24,298 nt of DNA. It comes from Aestuariivita sp964402685 (GTDB lineage: Bacteria; Pseudomonadota; Alphaproteobacteria; Rhodobacterales; Rhodobacteraceae). A program made the translations under genes and the position numbers. The stretch spans positions 1 to 24,298 of the forward strand of contig CAYODE010000036.1 of assembly GCA_964402685.1 (NCBI GenBank), given 5' to 3'. Position 1 is the stretch's first letter. Each line of letters opens with the position of its first letter. A model generated the notes under the pieces. The model worked only from the letters and a program-made list of their open reading frames with translations. It had not been told where the DNA came from and searched no databases. Shown in pieces: positions 1 to 6,354 of the stretch.

Positions 1-611
1 TGGACCTGTCGGCCTTCTATTTCGATATTCGAAAAGACGTCCTTTATTGCGATGGTGATACTGTGCGACGCCGTGCGGCGCGGACGGTTCTGGACCTATT
101 GCACCACCGACTGACGACATGGTTGGCGCCAATCCTCGTCTTCACGGCGGAAGAGGTCTGGTTGGAGCGTTTCCCGGGCGACGAGAGCTCGGTCCACTTG
201 AAGGACATTCCCGAAACACCGCAAGACTGGCGTAACGACACGCTTGCTGGATATGTGGCAGATGTCCGTCGCGTTCGTCGAGTTGTGACGGCCGGTCTGG
301 AACTGCAGCGCCAGGACAAGGTGATCGGCTCCTCCCTCGAAGCTGCGCCCGTTGTACACGTCGAAGATCAATCGGTGCGCGATTTGCTGTCGCGGTTCGA
401 CATCGATGATCTGTGCATCACCTCTGGACTGACGGTCAGCAAAGATCCGGCGCCGGCCGAAGCATTCCGCCTGCCAGAGGTCGAAGGCGTCGGAATGGTG
501 TTCGAAAAGGCAGAAGGGCAGAAATGCCTCCGTTGCTGGAAAATCCTGCCTGACGTCGGCATGCACAAACATCCGGGTGTGTGTGGCCGTTGTAACGAGG
601 CCTTAGGCTGA
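1..611 (+). CDS. ileS: Isoleucyl-tRNA synthetase, C-terminal part (5' end outside window)
   Basis: Class I aminoacyl-tRNA synthetase that charges tRNA-Ile in the cytoplasm. The reading frame is open from base 3 and begins with DLSAFYFDIRKDVLYCD, a hallmark of the IleRS anticodon-binding region. It continues through TAEEVW and ends in a C-terminal zinc-binding segment with two CxxC pairs (CLRCW and CGRC, the latter 8 residues from the end). Only about the last 200 of an expected 900-1000 residues are present; the window edge cuts the gene, so this is not a true truncation. A strong intrinsic terminator begins 25 bases after the stop, so ileS ends its transcription unit here. Identification is from motif recognition. 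Confidence 0.96.
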   Translation, partial: DLSAFYFDIRKDVLYCDGDTVRRRAARTVLDLLHHRLTTWLAPILVFTAEEVWLERFPGDESSVHLKDIPETPQDWRNDTLAGYVADVRRVRRVVTAGLELQRQDKVIGSSLEAAPVVHVEDQSVRDLLSRFDIDDLCITSGLTVSKDPAPAEAFRLPEVEGVGMVFEKAEGQKCLRCWKILPDVGMHKHPGVCGRCNEALG

Positions 612-635
612 GGCATTCCACCATGCATTTGTTGC

Positions 636-671
636 TGTCCGCGTTTCGTTTCGAAACGCGGACACTTTTTT
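636..671 (+). terminator. Intrinsic terminator of ileS
   Basis: A perfect 12-bp stem (TGTCCGCGTTTC at 636-647 pairing with 653-664) closes a 5-base loop and is followed, after a single C, by six T residues (666-671). Its position 25 bases after the ileS stop and the GC-rich stem make this a textbook Rho-independent terminator. Confidence 0.93.
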
Positions 672-755
672 GAGGCTACACAACTCTGTGATGTGGGGTG
701 TTTCACGAACAGTCGCACCCAACATCTTAGGTGAAAGTTGATTTAGGAGCCTCCC

Positions 756-938
756 ATGTTTCTCCGTATGGCATTTGCTTCACTTGCTCTTACTGCACTG
801 GCGGCCTGTGATACCGGAACCACGAGTGTGAACACATCGATCCCGGGCGACACGGCTCAGAGCTTTGAAACGCGAAGCACAACCGCAACGCGCACGCACA
901 ATTACCGCATGAGTGGATCGCGTTATGGCATGCGGTGA
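756..938 (+). CDS. Small predicted lipoprotein, 60 aa
   Basis: A 60-residue protein of unknown function. It starts with a short hydrophobic signal sequence (residues 1-17) ending in a lipobox LAAC, so Cys18 is the predicted lipidation site and the mature part would be only about 43 residues, rich in Thr, Ser and Arg. The start ATG has a good ribosome binding site (AGGAG, 745-749, 6 bases before it). The gene lies alone between the ileS terminator and ogt. Short lipoproteins of this form are common in Rhodobacterales and are usually annotated as hypothetical. Low sequence complexity and short length leave some doubt, but signal, lipobox and RBS together support a real gene. Confidence 0.72.
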   Translation: MFLRMAFASLALTALAACDTGTTSVNTSIPGDTAQSFETRSTTATRTHNYRMSGSRYGMR

Positions 939-988
939 TGCGCAACAATCGGATTGATGCGCATCGGTTCTGAGGGCATTTTTCTCGC

Positions 989-1447
989 ATGCCAATGATC
1001 GCAGTAGATACACAATTCGGCCGGATCGGAATCGAAGAACAAAACGGCGCTATCACCCGGACCATGTGGGATGGGGAGTCTTCTGGGACACCCAGCGACT
1101 TGCTGCGCGACGCTGCAAAGCAACTCACAGAATATGATACAGGCGCCCGAACAGAGTTTGATCTACCTTTTCGGGTTGAAGGCAGTGCGTTTCAGCAAGC
1201 TGTTTGCGCAGCAATGGCAGCGATCCCCTTTGGCCAAACACGCACCTATGGCGAGATTGCGAAAGAGCTTGGGCAGTCTGCACAGGCTGTCGGCTCGGCC
1301 TGCGGCGGTAATCCGATCCCGATACTGATCCCGTGCCACCGCGTTATGGGGGCCGGCGGCAGGTTAACCGGCTTTTCAGGAAAAGGTGGGGTGGAAACAA
1401 AAGTCGCGCTGCTGCGCCATGAAGGGGCCGCATCCCTCCTGATCTAG
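989..1447 (+). CDS. ogt: Methylated-DNA-protein-cysteine S-methyltransferase (Ogt/MGMT family)
   Basis: Suicide DNA repair protein that transfers the alkyl group from O6-alkylguanine (and O4-alkylthymine) in DNA to its own cysteine. The 152-residue protein has the family's C-terminal DNA-binding and active-site domain: FGQTRTYGEIA (the helix-turn-helix region, about residues 81-91), AVGSACGGNP (about 100-109) and the active-site motif PCHRV with acceptor Cys116. The N-terminal half is short, as in Ogt, and lacks the Ada regulatory domain. The start chosen is the ATG at 989; a second in-frame ATG at 995 is an alternative, since the nearest purine-rich stretch (GAGGG, about 972-976) is rather far upstream. 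The next gene starts 62 bases downstream. Confidence 0.94.
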   Translation: MPMIAVDTQFGRIGIEEQNGAITRTMWDGESSGTPSDLLRDAAKQLTEYDTGARTEFDLPFRVEGSAFQQAVCAAMAAIPFGQTRTYGEIAKELGQSAQAVGSACGGNPIPILIPCHRVMGAGGRLTGFSGKGGVETKVALLRHEGAASLLI

Positions 1448-1508
1448 ATCAACGATTTGTCCGCTGGGTATGCAAAGACTAAGATCACGATACCAAAGGA
1501 GGAGCGGA

Positions 1509-1970
1509 ATGACCCAAGATCGGCAAGCGGTGAAGGTTGCTCTGCGCGAAAAGATGCTTTCGCTGGAAGCCGTTGAGTTGGAAGCAGCGATCGAACACTA
1601 CGAGCGCTTTCTGGCCGAGGCCAAGCTGGATTCACGCGAACAACATGACAACTCGGACATCGCTGAAGCGCGCGAAAATGCAGATCTTGCAGCAGCATTC
1701 GACCATCCGGTGAAAGACCATCACGCCAAGATCGACGTTCTGGAGAACCTTGATTTTGGCGTCACAGATGTTGTGCAACCGGGCGCTGTCGTTTGCTTTG
1801 GCGAGCGCCATGTCATCGTGTCAGTGTCCACCGCTCAATTTGAACTCGATGACGTGACCTACATGGGCATCTCACCTCAAAGCCCGATTTTTCTGGCTAT
1901 GAGCGGGTTGAGTGCCGGGGATACGTTCCGCTTCAATGGACGCGACATAGAAATCGAAGACGTGTTTTAG
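1509..1970 (+). CDS. GreA/GreB-like C-terminal-domain protein
   Basis: A 153-residue protein. The start at 1509 is fixed by a strong Shine-Dalgarno (AAAGGAGG, 1495-1502); the open frame extends further upstream, but without an RBS. Residues 1-70 are charged and predicted helical or coiled coil, with an acidic patch (DNSDIAEARENADLA, about 47-61) reminiscent of the tip of the Gre finger. Residues 89-153 (AVVCFGERHVIVSVS through DTFRFNGRDIEIEDVF) look like the FKBP-like C-terminal domain of GreA/GreB transcript-cleavage factors. Gre factors reactivate backtracked RNA polymerase through the secondary channel. Because the N-terminal part does not look like a canonical full GreA finger, this may be a Gre-factor homologue that binds RNA polymerase but acts differently. 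Assignment is from memory of the family, not a search. Confidence 0.75.
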   Translation: MTQDRQAVKVALREKMLSLEAVELEAAIEHYERFLAEAKLDSREQHDNSDIAEARENADLAAAFDHPVKDHHAKIDVLENLDFGVTDVVQPGAVVCFGERHVIVSVSTAQFELDDVTYMGISPQSPIFLAMSGLSAGDTFRFNGRDIEIEDVF

Positions 1971-1981
1971 GCGTATCCAGC

Positions 1982-2674
1982 TCAGTTTCGTGCAGGGATC
2001 AATTGCTGTGCGATACCCGCCGAGACCAAATACATACTTGTGGCCACCAACCCCCAGAGAGCCCAGCTTTCCGGGTGGAAATCCACCCACGCCGCCCAGC
2101 CTGCAAACCACGTCCACGCCAGCGCCATTGGTAGCGACACCGTACGCCAGCGTTCAGTGCGCACGGGGTGAACGAATTTTAGTGGGATAAACATTGCAAT
2201 CGCCAAGACTGTGACAACACTCAAACAAATCCACCAGGCCGGTTCGATGGCAAACAACACCAAGACCACCATGTTCCAGCAACCCGGGAAGCCTGAAAAC
2301 GAGTTGTCCTTTGTTTTCATGCGCGTGTCCGCAAAGTAAAGCGCGCTTGTGAAGGTCATGATGATGATCATCACCCACCCCGACCAGCCATCCATCAGCC
2401 CTGACTTAAACAAGGCAAAGGCCGGGATAAACACGTAGGTCAGATAATCGATGATCAGATCCAGCAAAACGCCGTCAAATTCCGGTGCGTTCTTTTTGAC
2501 ATGATATTTGCGCGCGAGGGGACCATCGATCCCGTCGACAAAAAAGGCCACAACCAGCCACAGGAACATCAAATCCCATTTCGCGTCGATCGCGGCCAGC
2601 ATGGCAAGCATCGCAAATACGGCACCCGTCGCGGTCAAAAGATGGACGGAAAGGGCTTTGGCGCGCGGTGTCAT
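1982..2674 (-). CDS. pcs: Phosphatidylcholine synthase (CDP-alcohol phosphatidyltransferase)
   Basis: Integral membrane enzyme that condenses CDP-diacylglycerol with choline to give phosphatidylcholine and CMP, the one-step route found in host-associated and marine alphaproteobacteria. The 230-residue protein has several hydrophobic segments. Its active-site signature, DG-x2-AR followed by a spacer and then G-x3-D-x3-D (DGPLARKYHV and DGVLLDLIID, roughly residues 49-76), has the longer spacer seen in the Pcs subfamily. The ATG at 2674 has a weak GAGAG-like RBS. It lies 40 bases downstream of xerC on the same strand, so cotranscription with DUF484-xerC is possible. Its 3' end is only 11 bases from the convergent GreA-like gene, with no clear terminator between them. 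Confidence 0.92.
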   Translation of the reverse strand: MTPRAKALSVHLLTATGAVFAMLAMLAAIDAKWDLMFLWLVVAFFVDGIDGPLARKYHVKKNAPEFDGVLLDLIIDYLTYVFIPAFALFKSGLMDGWSGWVMIIIMTFTSALYFADTRMKTKDNSFSGFPGCWNMVVLVLFAIEPAWWICLSVVTVLAIAMFIPLKFVHPVRTERWRTVSLPMALAWTWFAGWAAWVDFHPESWALWGLVATSMYLVSAGIAQQLIPARN

Positions 2675-2714
2675 GCAGCTCTCATGCCGGAAATTTTGAT
2701 TGGGTGCAAACCTC

Positions 2715-3635
2715 TTAGGCCTTGGGATGGGTTTGGTCGTACACTTCCATCAGTCGTGCCGTGTCTACCGCAGTGTAAGCCTGCGTCGTCGACAAAGATG
2801 CGTGTCCCAAAAGCTCTTGAATGGCGCGCAAATCACCACCTGCGGACAAGAGGTGGGTCGCAAAACTGTGTCGCATCGCGTGTGGTGTTGCGCTTGCTGG
2901 AAGACCCAGTTGAAGGCGGGTTTGCTCCATGACTTTTTGAATCGGTCGAGGGCCCAAGGCACCACCGCGCACGCCGCGAAAAAGCGGCGCCTCAGGTTCA
3001 ATGGCGTAAGGGCTTTGCTTGATATAGTCATCCACCGCGTCCCGCGCGACTTTCAACACAGGAACGAGCCGTTCCTTTCCGCCTTTGCCAAAAATACGCA
3101 ACACGTCTGGCAGGGGAATATCCCGGCCTTTCAGTCCCAGCGCTTCGGATATCCGAAGCCCGCATCCATACAACAAGGTCAAAACCGCAACATCGCGCGC
3201 TGCGACCCATGGTTTTGAGGATTGCATGGCAACTGTATCCAACATTTCGCTGGCCGCATCAGGAGCCAACGGCCGGGGAAGCTTTTTCTGAAACTTGGGC
3301 GCGCGCGTCGACAAAACTGCTGTGGGTTCAAAGCCTTCCCGTTCCGCCAGCCATCGATAAAAGCTCTTAACTGCCGAAAGCTTGCGCGCCAAGGATCGCG
3401 CACCAACACCCGATTGGCGGGACTGCGCCATCCATGCGCGCATATCGCTGACTGCGATGGACTCCAACGCTTTCAGCCCGGTAGCTTCGCCTTTATGCAA
3501 GGTGATGAAGGACAGGAATTCAGCAAGATCGCCTTGATAGGCCAGAAGTGTGTTCTCGGACGCGCCATTGAGCGCTTTTTGCGCGCTCAGCCAAGACTGA
3601 AGCGCGTCACGACACGCAGGTGAGATCAGGCTCAA
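2715..3635 (-). CDS. xerC: Tyrosine recombinase XerC
   Basis: Site-specific recombinase that works with XerD at dif to resolve chromosome dimers. The 306-residue protein has the N-terminal SAM-like core-binding domain (about 8-100) and the C-terminal catalytic domain with all expected residues: Arg161 (GLRISEALGL), Lys184 (GKGGKER), His252/Arg255 (HAMRHSFATHLL), His278 (LLGHASL) and nucleophile Tyr287 (TQAYT). The start codon is TTG at 3635-3633, whose last two bases form part of the TGA stop of the upstream DUF484 gene (TTGA overlap). There is no strong RBS of its own, so reinitiation after DUF484 is likely. DUF484 next to xerC is a widespread proteobacterial arrangement, which supports XerC over XerD or a phage integrase. 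Confidence 0.95.
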   Translation of the reverse strand: MSLISPACRDALQSWLSAQKALNGASENTLLAYQGDLAEFLSFITLHKGEATGLKALESIAVSDMRAWMAQSRQSGVGARSLARKLSAVKSFYRWLAEREGFEPTAVLSTRAPKFQKKLPRPLAPDAASEMLDTVAMQSSKPWVAARDVAVLTLLYGCGLRISEALGLKGRDIPLPDVLRIFGKGGKERLVPVLKVARDAVDDYIKQSPYAIEPEAPLFRGVRGGALGPRPIQKVMEQTRLQLGLPASATPHAMRHSFATHLLSAGGDLRAIQELLGHASLSTTQAYTAVDTARLMEVYDQTHPKA

Positions 3636-4339
3636 GACAACCAGCGGCGCATCGATCTTTCAAATACGCCAGCGAAAAAGGACAACAGATCCGTACCTTG
3701 TTGAGGGGAGAACTGGTGCGGGTCCTCTGCTCCCATGACTAGCATACCAGGGAGGCGACCGCGTCCGAAATCCAACTTCAAACACGCTTCCGACCGGATC
3801 CAGTCTGCCGATTTGCCATACACTTCTTGTTCTGCTGCTTGCACCTGACGGAGCGTGACTTGCCGAACCTGCCCCCCGCGACCGTGTGTAAGATAATCGT
3901 CGACGAAGCCTGCCTTGGTCACACGCAGAACCTCACCCAAGCGTTGCACTACGGGATCATCGTCGCTTTGGGCTGATTCCAGCACTAGGACGACTGCATC
4001 CACACGCAAGATTTCCGCGACTTCTCCGCCCAAATCGCGCAGAAATACTTCGAAATCCAGGGGATCCAGCATGCGCAGAATGGCCCGGTGCACCTGATTG
4101 GTGCCGGCCAGGTTTTCATAGGCCGCGGCGATGACGCTGCGGTGGGTATCTTCCAACCGGTCAAGGCGGGACTCCAACCGCTCCATCGCAATGCCGCGCA
4201 GGTCCACGATATTGCCGCCCATGGACTTTTCATTGGCCGCGATCAGGGCATGCATCACGTCTTGATCATCAAGTATCGCGTCCGGCGTCGCAATGATCGC
4301 CTCACGAAGCCTTTCGTCTATTGTCGGGCTGCTGCTCAT
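3632..4339 (-). CDS. DUF484 family protein
   Basis: A 235-residue cytoplasmic protein of the DUF484 family, GAF-domain-like and without a firmly established function, typically encoded just upstream of xerC. Recognisable features are the N-terminal helical part (about residues 9-40: DERLREAIIATPDAILDDQDVMHAL), a coiled-coil-like segment RLESRLDRLEDTHRSVIAAA and a GAF-like C-terminal half. It ends in SFFAGVFERSMRRWL, the conserved-looking end of the family. The open frame continues 44 codons further upstream, but the ATG at 4339 is preferred: it has an AAGAGG Shine-Dalgarno and matches the usual N-terminus. Its stop overlaps the xerC start by 4 bases. Confidence 0.88.
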   Translation of the reverse strand: MSSSPTIDERLREAIIATPDAILDDQDVMHALIAANEKSMGGNIVDLRGIAMERLESRLDRLEDTHRSVIAAAYENLAGTNQVHRAILRMLDPLDFEVFLRDLGGEVAEILRVDAVVLVLESAQSDDDPVVQRLGEVLRVTKAGFVDDYLTHGRGGQVRQVTLRQVQAAEQEVYGKSADWIRSEACLKLDFGRGRLPGMLVMGAEDPHQFSPQQGTDLLSFFAGVFERSMRRWLS

Positions 4340-4517
4340 TTTTGCCTCTTTGTGTTGATGCCTTATAGCACGAGATTTCTGGAATGCGCCCCAAAAATGT
4401 GCCGTTCTTTTGTAGATTGACCGTTTGCGTTGCTGTTTTCTTGCACCCTTTCCGAACGGTTGAAGTGGCATGGCCGCGGTCTATCGTTAGTCGCACCACG
4501 ATGAAGGAGTAAGGCGC

Positions 4518-5030
4518 ATGCGATTGGCAGCGATTGTAACAACAACACTGGCGTTTGCGACACAGGCAATGGCCCAAATTGAAGTCAGTTACGTGGATGC
4601 TGCGCCGACGGATGTTTTTGAAATCAGAAACACGTCCGCGTGCCCGTCCGGCACAATGGAGCTCACGATAGACTTAAGCGGATCGGACGCAGGTTTGCTC
4701 TTTGATACAACGCCAACCGGTTTGGGCGTTCAAGTTTCACAGCCTTTCGTTTTGACACAAGGTGCAGAATACTTGACGGGTATCCCGCAGGTGTCAGATG
4801 GGGCACGGCAAATCACCTTTACGGTCATGGATTTGCCGGGTGAAAGTGCGATTGGATTTACCATCGACGTAGATGACACGCTGGCGCAAAGCGGAAACGG
4901 CCAGACCCGCGTATCAGGTTTCGAGATGGCCGGTGCCCTGGTACGGCTAAGCGGAGTGGCCGTGGCTGAAGCGGCTGCGTTTGATCAGACCGGGCAAGCG
5001 ATTCTAACCCTCAACAATTGCCTGTCCTGA
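4518..5030 (+). CDS. Secreted/periplasmic protein of unknown function with two cysteines
   Basis: A 170-residue exported protein. Residues 1-19 are a Sec signal peptide with a probable cleavage site after AMA (before QIEVSY). The mature part is acidic, rich in Thr, Gly, Asp and Val, and looks beta-rich. It has two cysteines, one near the N-terminus (TSACPSG) and one three residues from the C-terminus (NNCLS), which could form a disulfide tying the ends together. The ATG has a good RBS (AAGGAG, 4504-4509). I recall Rhodobacterales proteins of similar appearance carrying the uninformative label 'aggregation factor core'; I cannot verify this and assign no function. It is divergent from DUF484, with a 178-bp gap that must hold both promoters. 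Confidence 0.82.
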   Translation: MRLAAIVTTTLAFATQAMAQIEVSYVDAAPTDVFEIRNTSACPSGTMELTIDLSGSDAGLLFDTTPTGLGVQVSQPFVLTQGAEYLTGIPQVSDGARQITFTVMDLPGESAIGFTIDVDDTLAQSGNGQTRVSGFEMAGALVRLSGVAVAEAAAFDQTGQAILTLNNCLS

Positions 5031-5164
5031 TCAAAACCGACCTAGCGAGGATGTGAACACAGGTGTCGTGACCGAACATGCGGGCGAGCTATGCTGCTTG
5101 ATGTTCCGCAAAGCCATCTCATTTCGGCAAAACACCGCGGGTCCAACACTAGGGGAGATCAGTT

Positions 5165-5566
5165 ATGAAGAAGACCATTCTTTTTGCGGCCGCCTGTGCA
5201 CTTGCGTGGCCTGCTGCTGGCGTAGCTTTTGTTGCAGAAAACAGCTTACCGGTGAACGCCGTGAGCACAGCGGAATTCGAGGTTGTCGCCCGCGGTGGAA
5301 CGGGATCCAAAGCCTATTGGTGCGCTGCGGCAGAATATGCCACCTCCCAAGGGGCGAAAGCGAACACACGGCTGTACGTTGTCGAAGGGCCGGGGCCTAG
5401 CGCATCAACACCGGGCCGCACGGCTGTCCGGTTCACGACAGATCCCGGTGCGGCAGGCGTGACGCCGGTGAACCCATCCTTGGTTCTGTCGGTCAGTGTT
5501 GTGGGGGACAACCTGTCAGTCGTCTCCGCACGGCAATATTGCTACCAAGCTCTTCGCCGGTCTTAA
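5165..5566 (+). CDS. Small secreted protein of unknown function
   Basis: A 133-residue protein with an N-terminal signal peptide (MKKTILFAAACALAWPAAGVAF, cleavage probably around residues 18-22). The mature part is about 110 residues, with Gly/Ala/Val-rich stretches (ARGGTGSKAYW, VEGPGPSAS) and two cysteines outside the signal (YWCAAAEY and RQYCYQAL), so one disulfide is possible. A GGGGAG ribosome binding site (5153-5158) precedes the ATG. It follows another two-cysteine secreted protein by 134 bases on the same strand, and a GC-rich hairpin lies just after it. I do not recognise the family; the Trp-Cys-Ala-Ala-Ala-Glu-Tyr stretch might serve as a family fingerprint. Confidence 0.8.
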   Translation: MKKTILFAAACALAWPAAGVAFVAENSLPVNAVSTAEFEVVARGGTGSKAYWCAAAEYATSQGAKANTRLYVVEGPGPSASTPGRTAVRFTTDPGAAGVTPVNPSLVLSVSVVGDNLSVVSARQYCYQALRRS

Positions 5567-5577
5567 GCATGCGTGTC

Positions 5578-5600
5578 GGGCGCGGAAAGAAGCCGCGCCC
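5578..5600. terminator. GC-rich hairpin between convergent genes (weak terminator candidate)
   Basis: A perfect 8-bp inverted repeat, GGGCGCGG (5578-5585) and CCGCGCCC (5593-5600), with a 7-base loop lies between the convergent ends of the small secreted protein gene and tal. Neither strand has a T tract after the stem, so a classic Rho-independent terminator is not proven. The position favours a role in ending transcription from both sides. Confidence 0.45.
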
Positions 5601-5608
5601 AGTACGCG

Positions 5609-6262
5609 TTACAGAATATTTTGACCGGTTTTTGCCCAGTCGGCCAAGAACTGTTCCAACCCTTTATCGGTCAGCGGATGGTTGGCCAGTTTCTTGATCA
5701 CATCAGGTGGTGCGGTCATCACATCTGCTCCGATGCGCGCGCTTTCAAGGACGTGGTTCACCGATCGGATCGACGCCGCCAGGATTTGGGTTTCAAACCC
5801 GTAATTGTCATAAATCGTGCGGATATCGGCGATCAGATCCATCCCATCAAGATTGATGTCGTCCAACCGTCCGATGAAGGGAGAAATGAAAGTCGCTCCG
5901 GCCTTGGCGGCAATCAGCGCCTGATTGGCGGAAAAGCACAGCGTGACGTTCACCATTTTGCCTTCGCTTGAAAGCACCTTGCACGCTTTTAGGCCATCCC
6001 AGGTCAGAGGGAGCTTGACGGTGATGTTTGGCGCGATCTCGGCCAGTTTGCGCCCCTCTGCAATCATCGCGTCTGCTTCCGTGGCAACAACCTCTGCACT
6101 GACGGGGCCATCGACCAGATCACAGATCTCTTTCGTAACTTCCACAATGTCGCGTCCTGATTTCAAGATCAGAGACGGGTTGGTTGTCACGCCATCTACC
6201 ATGCCCAGATCATTCAACTCGGCAATGGCATCGATTTCCGCGGTATCTACAAAGAATTTCAT
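5609..6262 (-). CDS. tal: Transaldolase, small TalC/FSA-type subfamily
   Basis: Cytoplasmic pentose-phosphate enzyme of the compact (about 215 residues) transaldolase/fructose-6-phosphate aldolase family. The 217-residue protein shows the N-terminal FFVDTA motif, GVTTNPSL, the Schiff-base lysine in TVKLPLTWDG (Lys83) and AGATFISPFIGRLDDI. By family numbering, the position that is Tyr131 in E. coli fructose-6-phosphate aldolase is Phe129 here. Phe is the transaldolase residue, so transaldolase (EC 2.2.1.2) is the better call than Fsa; that is inference from one residue. The start ATG is preceded by AGAGGGG. The gene is divergent from priA, and the 92-bp gap carries both promoters. Confidence 0.92.
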   Translation of the reverse strand: MKFFVDTAEIDAIAELNDLGMVDGVTTNPSLILKSGRDIVEVTKEICDLVDGPVSAEVVATEADAMIAEGRKLAEIAPNITVKLPLTWDGLKACKVLSSEGKMVNVTLCFSANQALIAAKAGATFISPFIGRLDDINLDGMDLIADIRTIYDNYGFETQILAASIRSVNHVLESARIGADVMTAPPDVIKKLANHPLTDKGLEQFLADWAKTGQNIL

Positions 6263-6354
6263 GGTGTGCCCCTCTATTTGATGGGTTGGCCTTGGGTTGG
6301 GTTGGCTTTACCCCAGAAGGGCAGGGGCGGAAAGCCCGGATCAGGGGATCACAG

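Noticed and set aside
2715..3635. Tyrosine recombinase as a phage or island integrase
   Set aside because: The DUF484 partner, full catalytic set and housekeeping context indicate XerC; there is no adjacent tRNA, att repeat or phage gene.
4340..4471. 44-codon N-terminal extension of the DUF484 protein
   Set aside because: The ATG at 4339 has a Shine-Dalgarno and the usual family N-terminus; the extension is basic and would occupy the divergent promoter region.
6184..6354. In-frame upstream extension of priA (57 codons)
   Set aside because: It would overlap the divergent tal gene and its promoter. The GTG at 6355 has a good RBS and places the Walker lysine at residue 230, as in E. coli.
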